A program made the translations under genes and the position numbers. 64,000 nucleotides of DNA from Porticoccaceae bacterium. GTDB taxonomy: Bacteria > Pseudomonadota > Gammaproteobacteria > Pseudomonadales > Porticoccaceae. Positions 24,934 through 34,378 of the stretch are shown one piece after another. Below the pieces are notes generated by a model. The model was given only the letters and a program-made list of their open reading frames with translations. It did no database searches and was not told the DNA's origin. Positions within the stretch are counted from its first letter, which is position 1; each line of letters opens with the position of its first letter. The stretch lies in assembly GCA_029248755.1 (NCBI GenBank), contig JAQWIR010000010.1, forward strand, positions 39,638-103,637. The letters are read 5' to 3'.

Positions 24934-26274
24934 GTGTTAAAACGTCTCGGGAAATTTTTTGATCGCTCATCATCACAGACAACGGATGGTCAACATCTTG
25001 TGTTAAAGGCACACGAACACAATCTAAATCCAAAAAAAATCTGCAGACATGCCTGCGAAATAGTTCGCGTTCTTCAAAAGAATAACTTTGAAGCCTATGT
25101 TGTGGGTGGTTGTGTTAGGGATTTATTGCTAGATCTAAACCCAAAAGATTTTGATATTGCTACCAATGCGACACCCCAACAAATCAAAAATTTGTTTCGA
25201 CGCTCACGTATTATAGGTCGTCGCTTCCAGATTGTTCATGTTCAGCTTGGTAGAGAGCCTATCGAAGTCACTACTTTTAGATCGAACAACACAGAAAAAA
25301 ATGAAAAGGTGCAACAATCTGCTAGCGGACTATTGACCAGAGATAATATGTTTGGCTCTATACATGATGATGCAAACAGACGCGATTTGACGATTAATGC
25401 GCTTTATTACGATACAGAAAAAAATACCCTTCACGATTTTTGTGATGGGCTTGAAGACCTCGCTAAACGTAAGATTCGTATTATAGGTAATCCATCTACT
25501 CGATATAGCGAAGACCCTGTAAGGCTTCTTAGAGTGGCTCGGTTTGCTGCAAAGCTGGGATTTACCGTGGAAGCCAAAAGTCTTAAACCCATCGACAAAA
25601 TGTCAACTAACTTAAAGCATGTATCAGCACCAAGAATGTTTGATGAAACCCTAAAGCTCTTTATGGGCGGATATGGTCTTGCAGTCTTTCAACTTTTATT
25701 TGAATATCGCCTATTTGCACAGCTAGTGCCCCAGCTGAATCGTCTTATCGAACAAGGGCACCCTACTGCAAAAAATATGGTAGAACAGGCACTCACTAAT
25801 ACCGACTTAAGAATTCGTAGTAATAAGCGAGTAACCCCAGCCTTTATATATGCCGCATTATTGTGGCCGTCAGTGCAAAAAGTTGCCTCAGAATATGAAA
25901 AACAGGGGCATCCTCCTTCCTCGGCTCTTACTAAAGCAGCTAATGAAGTGATTAGTAATCAAATTCCAATTACCGCTATTCCAAGACGCTTCACTATGGC
26001 CATGCGGGAAATTTGGTCGATGCAATTAACCTTGGTAAAACGCGGTGGCAACCGCGCTCAGCGCTCAATGGAAAATCCTCGTTTCCGTGCAGCCTATGAT
26101 TTTATTCTTCTAAGAGAGCAGACGGGTGAATCCCTCAATGGCCTCGGTGACTGGTGGACAAAATACCAAGATGCCAGTGAAGATGAACGCCAAAATATGG
26201 TGCGAAATCTCAACTCCCATCGCTCCCGTAATCGCAGGCCAAGAAAAAGAACCAATGAGCCCAACAATGCATGA
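24934..26274 (+). CDS. pcnB: poly(A) polymerase I
   Basis: Adds 3' poly(A) tails that speed RNA decay. Seen: the nucleotidyltransferase core VVGGCVRDLLLDLNPKDFDIAT, IIGRRFQIVHVQ, RRDLTINALYYD and EDPVRLLRVARFAAKLG, and a basic C-terminal tail (RSRNRRPRKR). The start is GTG at 24934 (MLKRLGKFF), matching the Pseudomonas N-terminus. TTG at 24922 is possible. Its 3' end overlaps the folK start. Confidence 0.94.
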   Translation: MLKRLGKFFDRSSSQTTDGQHLVLKAHEHNLNPKKICRHACEIVRVLQKNNFEAYVVGGCVRDLLLDLNPKDFDIATNATPQQIKNLFRRSRIIGRRFQIVHVQLGREPIEVTTFRSNNTEKNEKVQQSASGLLTRDNMFGSIHDDANRRDLTINALYYDTEKNTLHDFCDGLEDLAKRKIRIIGNPSTRYSEDPVRLLRVARFAAKLGFTVEAKSLKPIDKMSTNLKHVSAPRMFDETLKLFMGGYGLAVFQLLFEYRLFAQLVPQLNRLIEQGHPTAKNMVEQALTNTDLRIRSNKRVTPAFIYAALLWPSVQKVASEYEKQGHPPSSALTKAANEVISNQIPITAIPRRFTMAMREIWSMQLTLVKRGGNRAQRSMENPRFRAAYDFILLREQTGESLNGLGDWWTKYQDASEDERQNMVRNLNSHRSRNRRPRKRTNEPNNA

Positions 26275-26773
26275 AGCTTTTATTGGTCTTGGTAGTAATC
26301 TGTGCGGTGAATCAGAGGGTATCTATAAAGACCCAAAAATGCAGATTCAACAAGCCATCAAAAAAATCGGCGACCACACTAAAATCAATACCTTAAAAGT
26401 GTCTAAGTTATATCAAACAGAAGCAATTGGCCCCGGGGATCAACCAGATTATGTCAATGCTGCTGTAAAAATTGAAACAAGTTTAGATGCCCAAGGATTA
26501 CTGGCAGCACTTCAGTTGATTGAAAATCAGCAGGGACGAATTCGCGCAGAGCGCTGGGGTGCTAGAACCTTAGACTTAGATATACTGGTGTATGATCAAT
26601 TAATTGAAAATACACAGCATCTCACTTTACCTCACCCAAGAGCCCATGAGCGGGCCTTTGTACTAGCACCACTGGTGGACTTAAACCCTGACTTAGTGAT
26701 TCCAGATCGCGGAAAAGTTATTGATCTATTGGCAAATTGCTCCATGCAAGGTATTGTAAGACTTACCAGTTAA
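26255..26773 (+). CDS. folK: HPPK, folate pyrophosphokinase
   Basis: 6-Hydroxymethyl-dihydropterin pyrophosphokinase of folate synthesis. Seen: FIGLGSNL at the start, LYQTEAIGPGDQPDYVNAAV, ERWGARTLDLDILVYD and LPHPRAHERAFVLAPL. Start at ATG 26255 or 26267. Either overlaps the end of pcnB (stop at 26274), implying coupling. The longer in-frame ORF from 26126 reads pcnB out of frame and is rejected. Confidence 0.94.
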   Translation: MSPTMHEAFIGLGSNLCGESEGIYKDPKMQIQQAIKKIGDHTKINTLKVSKLYQTEAIGPGDQPDYVNAAVKIETSLDAQGLLAALQLIENQQGRIRAERWGARTLDLDILVYDQLIENTQHLTLPHPRAHERAFVLAPLVDLNPDLVIPDRGKVIDLLANCSMQGIVRLTS

Positions 26774-26807
26774 CGCTTTGCCAATAACAATGTAACCGGA
26801 GACAGTA

Positions 26808-27500
26808 GTGGAAGCAGCGCTTCTAAATACACTTGGATTAGAGACTAACTCAGCTAATATTAAGATACCCACCTATATTGCTGTTGAGGGCCCTATTGGC
26901 GTTGGTAAGACCACATTAGCCAAGCGGCTTGCTGAAACATTTAGCTGTGAAACAATCCTTGAGGATGCAGAAGATAATCCATTCCTTGAGCGCTTTTATA
27001 AAAATCGTCGTGCTAATGCTTTGCCTACTCAGCTTTCTTTTTTATTTCAGCGAATTCAAAAGCTACAGGCCATAAAGCAGGGTGAATTATTTCATCAGGG
27101 TCGCGTATCAGATTTTTTAATAGAAAAAGATCCATTGTTTGCCCGAATAACCTTAGATGACGATGAGTATCGTCTTTATCAAACTCTGTATGACAAAGTA
27201 ATTGAAGAATTACCACAGCCTGACTTAGTTGTGTGCTTACAAGCTCCTACCAATACCCTGTTTGACAGAGTGCAACTTCGTGGTAACAGCATTGAGCGGG
27301 GTATTGATCTGACGTATTTACAAACCCTCAATGATGCCTATACACAGTTCTTCTATCATTACGAGGACACCCCTCTACTGATCGTCAATACAAGCGAAAT
27401 TAACTTGGCTCAGGGTAATTCTGATTACTATAATTTAGTAAAATATATCCTTCGTGGACAACCTGGGCGTCACTACTACAACCCCCACCCAATTCAATAA
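26808..27500 (+). CDS. deoxynucleoside kinase (dAdo/dGuo kinase family)
   Basis: P-loop kinase that phosphorylates deoxynucleosides for salvage. Seen: Walker A EGPIGVGKTTLAKRL, the DNK lid/substrate region LPTQLSFLFQRIQKL, VSDFLIEKDPLFA, LVVCLQAPTNTLFDRVQLRG and ERGIDLTYLQTLNDAY. The start is GTG at 26808 with GGAG seven bases upstream. It sits between folK and panB as in pseudomonads. Nucleoside preference cannot be read from sequence by eye. Confidence 0.88.
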   Translation: MEAALLNTLGLETNSANIKIPTYIAVEGPIGVGKTTLAKRLAETFSCETILEDAEDNPFLERFYKNRRANALPTQLSFLFQRIQKLQAIKQGELFHQGRVSDFLIEKDPLFARITLDDDEYRLYQTLYDKVIEELPQPDLVVCLQAPTNTLFDRVQLRGNSIERGIDLTYLQTLNDAYTQFFYHYEDTPLLIVNTSEINLAQGNSDYYNLVKYILRGQPGRHYYNPHPIQ

Positions 27501-27581
27501 ATGCAGCTCCAAAATATAATGTTACAATATTCCAACTAGCCCAGAAATCTTGTGGCTGACTATTTCGGGGAACCTGAGTAT

Positions 27582-28370
27582 ATGACTAGTATATCGATTG
27601 ATCATCTAAAATCTATCAAAGCCAGTGGCAATAAATTTGCCGCCATTACCGCCTATGATTATAGCTTTGCGAAATTGATTGATAAGGCTGAAATCGAAGT
27701 CACTCTAGTAGGCGATTCACTAGGCAATGTTATTCAGGGACAAAAGACCACTATCCCTGTAACCCTTGATGAAATGGCCTATCACACCAAAAATGTGGCG
27801 CGCGGTATCCAATCTTCTCTGGTTCTGTCAGATATGCCTTTTATGTCCTATGCCACAGTATCTCAAGCCTTGGATAATGCAGCAATGCTCATGCAAGCAG
27901 GCGCTCAAATGGTCAAACTAGAGGGTGGTGAATGGTTAGCAGAAACCGTTTTTGCACTAACACAAAGAGGTATTCCCGTTTGCAGTCATTTAGGGCTTAC
28001 CCCTCAATCAGTTCACAAGTTAAGTGGCTTCAAAGTCCAAGGTAAAGACAAGAATGGGGCTGATAAAATTTTAGCTGAAGCAAAAATACTTGAACAAGCC
28101 GGGGCCGACTTATTGGTTGTCGAATGCATTCCATCGTCATTAGGCAAAGAACTAACATCTGCCTTAGATATTCCCGTAATTGGTATTGGTGCAGGTGCAG
28201 ATACAGATGGACAGGTTTTAGTTCTTCAGGATATGTTGGGCATCTCTGATAGCGCACCTAAGTTTTCAAAGAATTTCCTGAAGCAGTCTTCAAGCATTCA
28301 AAATGCTTTAAGTACCTACAGAAAAGAGGTCTTAAGCGGAGCGTTTCCTGAGCCAAAACATGAATTCTAG
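27582..28370 (+). CDS. panB: ketopantoate hydroxymethyltransferase
   Basis: First step of pantothenate synthesis, adding a hydroxymethyl group to alpha-ketoisovalerate. Seen: AAITAYDYSFAKL, VGDSLGNVIQG, LSDMPFMSY, VKLEGG, SHLGLTPQSV and IPVIGIGAGADTDGQVLV (catalytic Glu in VVECIP). The ATG at 27582 matches the family start. An upstream in-frame GTG at 27552 would add ten residues. panC, which normally follows, is absent here: the next gene is fur on the other strand. Confidence 0.95.
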   Translation: MTSISIDHLKSIKASGNKFAAITAYDYSFAKLIDKAEIEVTLVGDSLGNVIQGQKTTIPVTLDEMAYHTKNVARGIQSSLVLSDMPFMSYATVSQALDNAAMLMQAGAQMVKLEGGEWLAETVFALTQRGIPVCSHLGLTPQSVHKLSGFKVQGKDKNGADKILAEAKILEQAGADLLVVECIPSSLGKELTSALDIPVIGIGAGADTDGQVLVLQDMLGISDSAPKFSKNFLKQSSSIQNALSTYRKEVLSGAFPEPKHEF

Positions 28371-28407
28371 TAAAGAACTATATTCTCGCTTAAAAAAAAT
28401 TTTTGCG

Positions 28408-28812
28408 TCACTTTGGCTTAACGTAAAGTACTAAGCTATGGCCAACCAGCTGATAGCCATTTTGTTCAGCAATTTTTTCCTGTAGACCTTCAATTTCATG
28501 ATTATGAAATTCAATTACCTTACCAGTTTCGGTACACACCATATGATCATGGTGTTCGCCTCGATCTAGCTCGTAAACCGCAGGCCCAGAATCAAAGTTA
28601 TGTCGCTCAACTAATCCAGCAGCCTCAAATTGAGTCAAAACTCGGTATACAGTTGCAATACCCACATCCTCATCAGCATCTCTAAGAGCCTGATAAATAT
28701 CTTCAGCCGTCATATGACGCTCGACTGTATTTTCTAGAATTTGTAAAATTTTAATTCTAGGCAACGTGACTTTTAGGCCTGCCTTTTTTAATTCCATATC
28801 TTCTGGAGACAT
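28408..28812 (-). CDS. fur: ferric uptake regulator Fur
   Basis: Metal-dependent repressor of iron uptake. Seen: winged-helix KAGLKVTLPRIKILQILE, VGIATVYRVLTQFEAAGLV, HNFDSGPAVYELDRGEHHDHMVC (metal sites) and GKVIEFHNHEIE. Only one Cys of the zinc-binding CxxC region is visible. Ribosome binding site AAGGA. It is divergent from bamE, the conserved fur/omlA arrangement. It may control the two TonB-receptor operons of this window. Confidence 0.96.
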   Translation of the reverse strand: MSPEDMELKKAGLKVTLPRIKILQILENTVERHMTAEDIYQALRDADEDVGIATVYRVLTQFEAAGLVERHNFDSGPAVYELDRGEHHDHMVCTETGKVIEFHNHEIEGLQEKIAEQNGYQLVGHSLVLYVKPK

Positions 28813-28876
28813 AATTTATCCTTCTCTATGCTATGATTCTGATTAAATCTTTTGCGCACCATTTAGGATGCTATTT

Positions 28877-29221
28877 ATGCGATTATATTCGATCTTGGCT
28901 TTACTTTTTATATTTTTAATTTCTGGATGTAGTTGGGTTAAATTTCCAAGTATCCATAAAGTGTCTGTACAACAAGGTAATATAATTTCCCAAGAAATGG
29001 TAGATAAATTACAAGTTGGTATGACTAAACCTCAGGTGCAGTTCATAATGGGGACGCCACTTATAGTGGATACCTTCAATCCAACACGCTGGGATTATTA
29101 TTACATAAAAGTCGATTCCAACGATAAAAAATATGAACACCAACTCAATTTGACATTTGACCTCAATAATACGCTTCTCAATATTGAAGGCGACCTTTTG
29201 AAATCTGATGAAAAAAAATAG
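28877..29221 (+). CDS. bamE: BamE (SmpA/OmlA) outer-membrane lipoprotein
   Basis: Lipoprotein subunit of the beta-barrel assembly machine. Seen: signal peptide with lipobox ISGC, the segment VQQGNIISQEMVDKLQVGMTK (split across the family motif), FIMGTPLIVDTF and RWDYYYIK. The start at 28877 is favoured because AGGA lies eight bases upstream. For the earlier ATG at 28868 the AGG is directly adjacent. Divergent from fur. Confidence 0.94.
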   Translation: MRLYSILALLFIFLISGCSWVKFPSIHKVSVQQGNIISQEMVDKLQVGMTKPQVQFIMGTPLIVDTFNPTRWDYYYIKVDSNDKKYEHQLNLTFDLNNTLLNIEGDLLKSDEKK

Positions 29222-29233
29222 GCTAGTAAATAG

Positions 29234-29563
29234 CTAACTACTTTTTTGCATTTTAGATTCTTCAGCTCGACGGCGACGAACCTCTTTCGGGTCAGCTATT
29301 AATGACCGGTATATCTCCACTCTATCTCTAGCCTTTAACTGATAATTAGCCGGTTCTGCTAGACCTTTACTGCCAAGAACTTGAGAAAAAATACCCATTT
29401 TCGCCGTTTCAATATCTATTTCTGAAAACAACTGCAACACCCCAGATTGCTTCACCGCTTCAAGTGCAGTGGTTCCAGCAGGAACACTGAGCTCTTTAAG
29501 TATCTGTTTGTCGGGTAGCGCATAAGCCACCTCTACAGTGATTTGAGAATTACTATCCGCCAT
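29234..29563 (-). CDS. rnfH: RnfH family ubiquitin-like protein
   Basis: Beta-grasp (ubiquitin-like) protein of the RnfH/UPF0125 family, role unsettled. Seen: VEVAYALPDKQ, VPAGTTALEAV, MGIFSQVLG, LKARDRVEIYRSLIADPKEVRRRRAE. The start overlaps the ratA stop by one base (TAATG), a coupled pair conserved across gammaproteobacteria. Confidence 0.92.
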   Translation of the reverse strand: MADSNSQITVEVAYALPDKQILKELSVPAGTTALEAVKQSGVLQLFSEIDIETAKMGIFSQVLGSKGLAEPANYQLKARDRVEIYRSLIADPKEVRRRRAEESKMQKSS

Positions 29564-30003
29564 TAAAATGCCTTTTTATAAATTTCATCTGCACGCTTAC
29601 AAAGCGCATCTACAAGGTTGCTCGATACACCCGAAAACATACCTGTGGCCACTGTAGCCAATGTTTTGCTCTTGAACTCAAACTCAAGATCCAATGTAAG
29701 CTTACAGGCAGAATCGGATAAAGGTTTAAACTGCCACAAGCCACTAAATGTTTTAAAGGGACCATCCTGTAACGTCATTTCAATACTTGAGTCGGGCACC
29801 AACTGATTACAGGTTGTAAATTTAACATCCATACCCGCTTTTTTTAAAAACAAGGTGGCTCGCATTAAGTGGTCGCTATGCTCAATGATATCCACTGACG
29901 AGCAACCATCCATAAATTGTGGATAGCTAGCCACATCATTGACTAGACAGTACATTGCATGTGCTGAATATGGAACAAGTGCTGATCTATTAACTGCTGC
30001 CAA
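29563..30003 (-). CDS. ratA: RatA/Coq10-family START-domain protein
   Basis: START/polyketide-cyclase-fold protein of the RatA-COQ10 family. In E. coli RatA was reported to bind 50S subunits, and homologues serve ubiquinone function. Seen: RSALVPYSAHAMYCLVNDVASYPQF (start of fold), TLQDGPFKTFSGLW and LDLEFEFKSKTL. 146 residues. Coupled to rnfH. Toxin action here is not shown. Confidence 0.9.
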   Translation of the reverse strand: MAAVNRSALVPYSAHAMYCLVNDVASYPQFMDGCSSVDIIEHSDHLMRATLFLKKAGMDVKFTTCNQLVPDSSIEMTLQDGPFKTFSGLWQFKPLSDSACKLTLDLEFEFKSKTLATVATGMFSGVSSNLVDALCKRADEIYKKAF

Positions 30004-30011
30004 TTGCCCAC

Positions 30012-31382
30012 CTATGAAAATTTGTCATACAGTCCCATTATAAATACCGCACCTATTGCAAAAGGCGCTAAATAGCGCAGTGAATATTGCCATAATAACT
30101 GCACTTTGGGATGCATGCCTAGCATTTCAGATGCAATAATCTTTTTGTCGACTACATATCCGACAAATAGTGCAATCAACAAGCCAGAGACCGGCAACAT
30201 AATATTGGCTGTTAGGAAGTCTAAAAAGTCAAAAAATGTAAAGCCAAATAATTGATATCCAGACCAAATATTAAACGAAAAAACAGTGCCCAAACCCAAA
30301 ATCCAAGCAATGACCGCAAAGATCATATTAGCTTGGAAGCGATCCATATTTTTAGTTTCAACTAGCCAAGCTACACAGGGTTCAAGTAAGGAAATAGCCG
30401 AACTCCATGCGGCAATAGAGACTAAAATGAAAAAGATTGCACCAATTAATAAACCGCCAGGCATACTGCCAAAGGCAACTGGAAGGCTAATAAACATCAA
30501 ACCTGGACCAGCGCTTGGTTCAATCCCCTGCGTTGCAAATACAATTGAGAAGATCACTAAACCAGAGATAATCGCCACTGCACTATCGAAAAAAGCCACG
30601 ATTAAAATGGTTTTTCCAATACTTGCTTTTTGTGGCATATAAGCACCATAAGCCATGATTGCAGCCATACCAATACTTAGCGTAAAGAATGCCTGTCCCA
30701 TAGCCTCTAGGACCGAGCGTGAAGTGAGTTGATCTAGATTAAAAGAAAATAGGAAATCTACTGCCGCTGAAAAGTTCCCTCTAAAAAAACTAAAGACTAA
30801 TAACCCAAATAGAATAAAAAATAGAATTGGCATTAGAGTTTCAACTGCAACGCCTAGGCCCTTTTTAACCCCCCCCACAACCACCGCAACACAGAGCGTC
30901 AAAAATACCGTTTGCCAAAAGACAAGTTTAGCGGGATTATTAAGCAACTGATTAAAAGCAACCGCCGCCGCGTCACCATCCACCCCTTTAAGAACACCAG
31001 AACCCATCTCAATGATGTAGCTCAGCGCCCAACCTGCAATTACCGCATAAAAACTTAAAATCAAGACAGCGGCCACAACACCCAACCAGCCTAAATAAGA
31101 CCAGCGCAGATCAGCGCTACTCTCAGACACTATGTCCCGCATAGCGTTAACTGGACTTTTGCGCCCATGACGCCCCAACATAACCTCTGCCATCATTACC
31201 GGAACACCGATAAACAGAATACAGGCTAAATACACCAGCACAAATGCGCCACCACCATTACTACCAGCAACATAGGGGAATTTCCACATATTACCCAAGC
31301 CAACCGCGGAACCCGTGGCAGCCATAATAAAGGTCCAGCGGCTGACCCAAGCACCGTGCATTCCCTTCTGTTGTAATGCCAT
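30012..31382 (-). CDS. sodium-dependent NSS/SNF-family transporter
   Basis: Neurotransmitter:sodium symporter homologue (LeuT fold), probably carrying an amino acid or similar solute with Na+. Seen: the N-terminal signature WVSRWTFIMAATGSAVGLGNMWKFPY, unwound TM1 GSAVGLGN, GGGAFVLVYL, TM6 region TLSIGMAAIMAYGAY, about 11-12 membrane helices, 456 residues. Eight bases separate its stop from the ratA start, so readthrough into ratA-rnfH is likely. The substrate is unknown. Confidence 0.92.
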   Translation of the reverse strand: MALQQKGMHGAWVSRWTFIMAATGSAVGLGNMWKFPYVAGSNGGGAFVLVYLACILFIGVPVMMAEVMLGRHGRKSPVNAMRDIVSESSADLRWSYLGWLGVVAAVLILSFYAVIAGWALSYIIEMGSGVLKGVDGDAAAVAFNQLLNNPAKLVFWQTVFLTLCVAVVVGGVKKGLGVAVETLMPILFFILFGLLVFSFFRGNFSAAVDFLFSFNLDQLTSRSVLEAMGQAFFTLSIGMAAIMAYGAYMPQKASIGKTILIVAFFDSAVAIISGLVIFSIVFATQGIEPSAGPGLMFISLPVAFGSMPGGLLIGAIFFILVSIAAWSSAISLLEPCVAWLVETKNMDRFQANMIFAVIAWILGLGTVFSFNIWSGYQLFGFTFFDFLDFLTANIMLPVSGLLIALFVGYVVDKKIIASEMLGMHPKVQLLWQYSLRYLAPFAIGAVFIMGLYDKFS

Positions 31383-31504
31383 ATCAAACCCTCAGTTTTA
31401 TAACCGAATTGTAACCATAATTGTAGATCTTACCTAGAGTGCTATTTAATTTATTAATACCTAAAGAAAAATCATAAAAATATCACTATCGCTATAATAA
31501 TCTT

Positions 31505-31532
31505 ATGACAAAATTAATGCTCAACGTATAAT
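31505..31532 (+). promoter_or_regulatory. smpB promoter with -10 only six bases before the ATG
   Basis: ATGACA (31505-31510, five of six matches to TTGACA), a 16-base spacer, consensus TATAAT (31527-31532). smpB starts at 31539, so a transcript from here would have almost no leader. A second TATAAT at 31493-31498 could drive a leadered mRNA. Confidence 0.45.
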
Positions 31533-31538
31533 CCTTGT

Positions 31539-32012
31539 ATGAGTAAAAAGAAACCCAAACAGTCTTCTAACACAATTGCCCTTAATCGCAAGATGAGGCA
31601 TGACTACTTTATCGAAGAAAAATTCGAGGCGGGTATGTCTTTGCAAGGCTGGGAAGTAAAAAGTCTTCGCGAGGGCCAAGTAAATCTGACCGATACCTAT
31701 GTCATAGTTAAAGATAACGAAGCTTGGCTGTTAGGCACAAATATATCCCCACTCAAAACAGCATCTACTCACTACGTTACTGAGCCTACGCGAACGCGTA
31801 AATTGCTATTAAACTATCGTGAGTTAAAAAAGATAGAAGATGCCATAAAACAAAAGGGGCGCACCTGTATTTGCACTGCTCTCTATTGGAAAGGGCATTT
31901 AGTTAAGTGCGAAGTTGCACTGGCAAAAGGTAAGGTTGCATATGATAAACGCATGGATTCAAAAGAACGTGATTGGAGTCGGCAAAAACAACGAATTATG
32001 CGAAACCCTTAG
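31539..32012 (+). CDS. smpB: SsrA-binding protein SmpB
   Basis: tmRNA partner in ribosome rescue. Seen: [29 protein letters not shown] (split), [22 protein letters not shown] and the basic tail [19 protein letters not shown]. The ATG has no Shine-Dalgarno and lies six bases after a TATAAT. ssrA itself is not in the window. Confidence 0.97.
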   Translation: MSKKKPKQSSNTIALNRKMRHDYFIEEKFEAGMSLQGWEVKSLREGQVNLTDTYVIVKDNEAWLLGTNISPLKTASTHYVTEPTRTRKLLLNYRELKKIEDAIKQKGRTCICTALYWKGHLVKCEVALAKGKVAYDKRMDSKERDWSRQKQRIMRNP

Positions 32013-32032
32013 GTTTAATGAGCTAAACTACG

Positions 32033-33355
32033 TTAATTTTTGACTGGCTTTTCAAGTAAACTTTCTTCAGGCATCACGCACTTGAGTTTTGTTTCTAATA
32101 ATTTCTCAATAGGCTCTAAACGAAACGCATCATCTTCACAGGCAAAACTTATTGAAGTTCCTGTTTTACCTGCACGCCCGGTTCTTCCGATACGATGAAC
32201 ATAGTCTTCCGGCTCTTCCGGCAGAGTATAATTAATCACATGACTAACCCCATCAACATGAATGCCTCGACCAGCTACATCTGTCGCTACCATCACTTTT
32301 AAAGCACCACTTTTAAATGACTCTAACGCTTTCATTCGACGATTTTGCGGGACATCACCAGACAGGATACCTACTTTAAATCCTTGTTTTTTTAGCTTTT
32401 CATACAGTGTTCGACAAATATCACGACGATTGGCAAAAACCATTACTGAATCTACTTCATCAGATTTCAAAATATTTTGCAGTAAAATTATCTTTTCTTC
32501 GGTAGATGAAATATAAATTTTCTGCTCAACCGTGTCGGTTGCAATCTTTTCCGCATCAATCTCTACCGTAACCGGCTCAAAGGTCCAAGATTGGGTTAGG
32601 CGCAGAACATCAGGGGTAAATGTAGCTGAATATAAAAGTGTTTGGCGGTCTTCTTTTTTCGGGGTTAATTGTACCAAGCGTCTCACTTGAGGGATAAAAC
32701 CCATATCCAACATACGGTCCGCTTCATCAATAACCAAAATTTCAACCTGATCCAAATAGACATCTCGATTATTAGCAAAGTCCAGAAGCCGGCCTGGTGT
32801 TCCTACCAAAATATCACAGTGCCCGCGCTGAAGTTTGGATAGCTGCTTTCCATAGTCCATACCACCCACCAAACAGTGCACACCAATATCAACATGTTTA
32901 ACCAGTTGAACTGCATCATCCGCTATCTGAATCGCCAACTCACGAGTTGGCGCCATAATCATGGCACGTGCCTCACCTAAGTAACGCTCACCCTCAACGG
33001 GATGCTTGAGTAAATCAGCAATTATACTTAGTAAAAATGCAGCCGTTTTTCCTGTGCCTGTTTGAGCCTTACCTACTAGATCATAACCATGTAATGTATG
33101 GGGTAATGAAGCTGCTTGAATAGGCGTACAATACTCGAATCCCGTGTCCTGAATACCATGCATCAACTGAGCAGGAAGCTCAAAGTCATGGAACCTTGCT
33201 TTACCCTCTTGAGGCTCAACCACAAACTGTGAAATATCCCATTTTTGCCCTTTTTTACCCCTAGACCCGGATGATCTGGCGGTTTTTTTAGGCTTAGATT
33301 GAGTCGATGGTTCTGACGCTTCTTTATGAGCAGATTGTTCTGGAGTTTTAGTCAA
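32033..33355 (-). CDS. rhlB: DEAD-box RNA helicase RhlB
   Basis: ATP-dependent RNA helicase, a degradosome component in E. coli. Seen: Q motif around [10 protein letters not shown], Walker [41 protein letters not shown] (DEAD), SAT, and motif [13 protein letters not shown] Lys/Ser-rich N-terminal extension of about 50 residues ([19 protein letters not shown]) may bind RNA. It converges on smpB with 20 bases between stops. Confidence 0.92.
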   Translation of the reverse strand: MTKTPEQSAHKEASEPSTQSKPKKTARSSGSRGKKGQKWDISQFVVEPQEGKARFHDFELPAQLMHGIQDTGFEYCTPIQAASLPHTLHGYDLVGKAQTGTGKTAAFLLSIIADLLKHPVEGERYLGEARAMIMAPTRELAIQIADDAVQLVKHVDIGVHCLVGGMDYGKQLSKLQRGHCDILVGTPGRLLDFANNRDVYLDQVEILVIDEADRMLDMGFIPQVRRLVQLTPKKEDRQTLLYSATFTPDVLRLTQSWTFEPVTVEIDAEKIATDTVEQKIYISSTEEKIILLQNILKSDEVDSVMVFANRRDICRTLYEKLKKQGFKVGILSGDVPQNRRMKALESFKSGALKVMVATDVAGRGIHVDGVSHVINYTLPEEPEDYVHRIGRTGRAGKTGTSISFACEDDAFRLEPIEKLLETKLKCVMPEESLLEKPVKN

Positions 33356-33526
33356 AGGGCTATATGCTTTTTTAGTTTTCTATTAAGGCGAAAGCTTTTG
33401 GGCCATCACCGCCAATTCATAATGGCGCAACTATAGCAGAATTAAGATTTATTCGCTTAGACAATAACTCGCCAAGCTCAATTGATGGGTAATTTTAAAT
33501 ATGATGGATACAACTTTGGTAAGAAC

Positions 33527-34366
33527 TTATTTCCATAAACCTAGGGTGATACGATCTAAATCATTATAATCTTGTCTGGTAGCGATCTCAGTAAAGCCTG
33601 CAAATAACATTAAGTCTCTTACTGCCTGGCCTTGATTATAACCATGTTCCAAGACAAGCCACCCATTAGTATTTAAATACATAGAACTTTGGCTAACTAT
33701 AATTTTTATATCATCCAACCCATCAACTCCAGAAACTAACGCAGTTGCCGGCTCATAGCGCACATCACCCTGAGAAAGATGTGGGTCATCCTCAGCAATA
33801 TAAGGTGGGTTACTAACAATTAAATCAAATTTATTGTCCTGCTGTTTTATTGCATCGAACCAATTACTTTGAAAAATACTTACATTAGAAAGCTGTTGTT
33901 GATTACAATTAACTTGAGCCAGCTCAACGGCACCCAGTTGTGAGTCCACCGCAAACCACTGCATATCTAATCGCTCAGATGCTAGCGCTAAAGCAATAGC
34001 ACCAGAACCTGTTCCCAAATCCAAACCGCAAGCTTGACTTGGCAAACCTAGCTTCAGGGCAATTTCGACCAAGAGTTCAGTTTCAGGGCGCGGTATCAGC
34101 GTATCTGAGGAAACATTTAAATCCATCGACCAAAACCCGCGAGAACCGGTTAGATAGGCGATAGGTATACCCTTAGCACGCTGATCTAAGAGAGATTTAA
34201 ATACCGTCTGATGAATTGGTGAAACTTGATTTTCAGGCCATGTTCGCAACCAGGTGCGATCTTTATCAATAACATGGCATAAGAGAAGCTCACAATCTAA
34301 TTGTGGCGTATCGCTGATGGATTCCAGTTGAACCGATAATGAAAGTAACTTAGCAATACTGGCCAT
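33527..34366 (-). CDS. prmC: release-factor glutamine methyltransferase PrmC
   Basis: SAM-dependent enzyme that methylates the Gln of the GGQ motif in RF1 and RF2. Seen: GSRGFWSMDLNVSSDTLIPRPETELLVE (split), DLGTGSGAIALALA, and the catalytic NPPYIAEDDPHL. It follows prfA by 12 bases, so its substrate gene and modifying enzyme share an operon. Confidence 0.96.
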   Translation of the reverse strand: MASIAKLLSLSVQLESISDTPQLDCELLLCHVIDKDRTWLRTWPENQVSPIHQTVFKSLLDQRAKGIPIAYLTGSRGFWSMDLNVSSDTLIPRPETELLVEIALKLGLPSQACGLDLGTGSGAIALALASERLDMQWFAVDSQLGAVELAQVNCNQQQLSNVSIFQSNWFDAIKQQDNKFDLIVSNPPYIAEDDPHLSQGDVRYEPATALVSGVDGLDDIKIIVSQSSMYLNTNGWLVLEHGYNQGQAVRDLMLFAGFTEIATRQDYNDLDRITLGLWK

Positions 34367-34378
34367 TCTAAAAAGCCA

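Noticed and set aside
28813..28876. Fur box between fur and bamE
   Set aside because: Some GAT/ATC-like bases are present, but no convincing 19-bp match to the Fur consensus.
30286..30642. 118-codon plus-strand ORF inside the NSS transporter gene
   Set aside because: Antisense shadow of a well-supported membrane transporter; no ribosome binding site and no family similarity.
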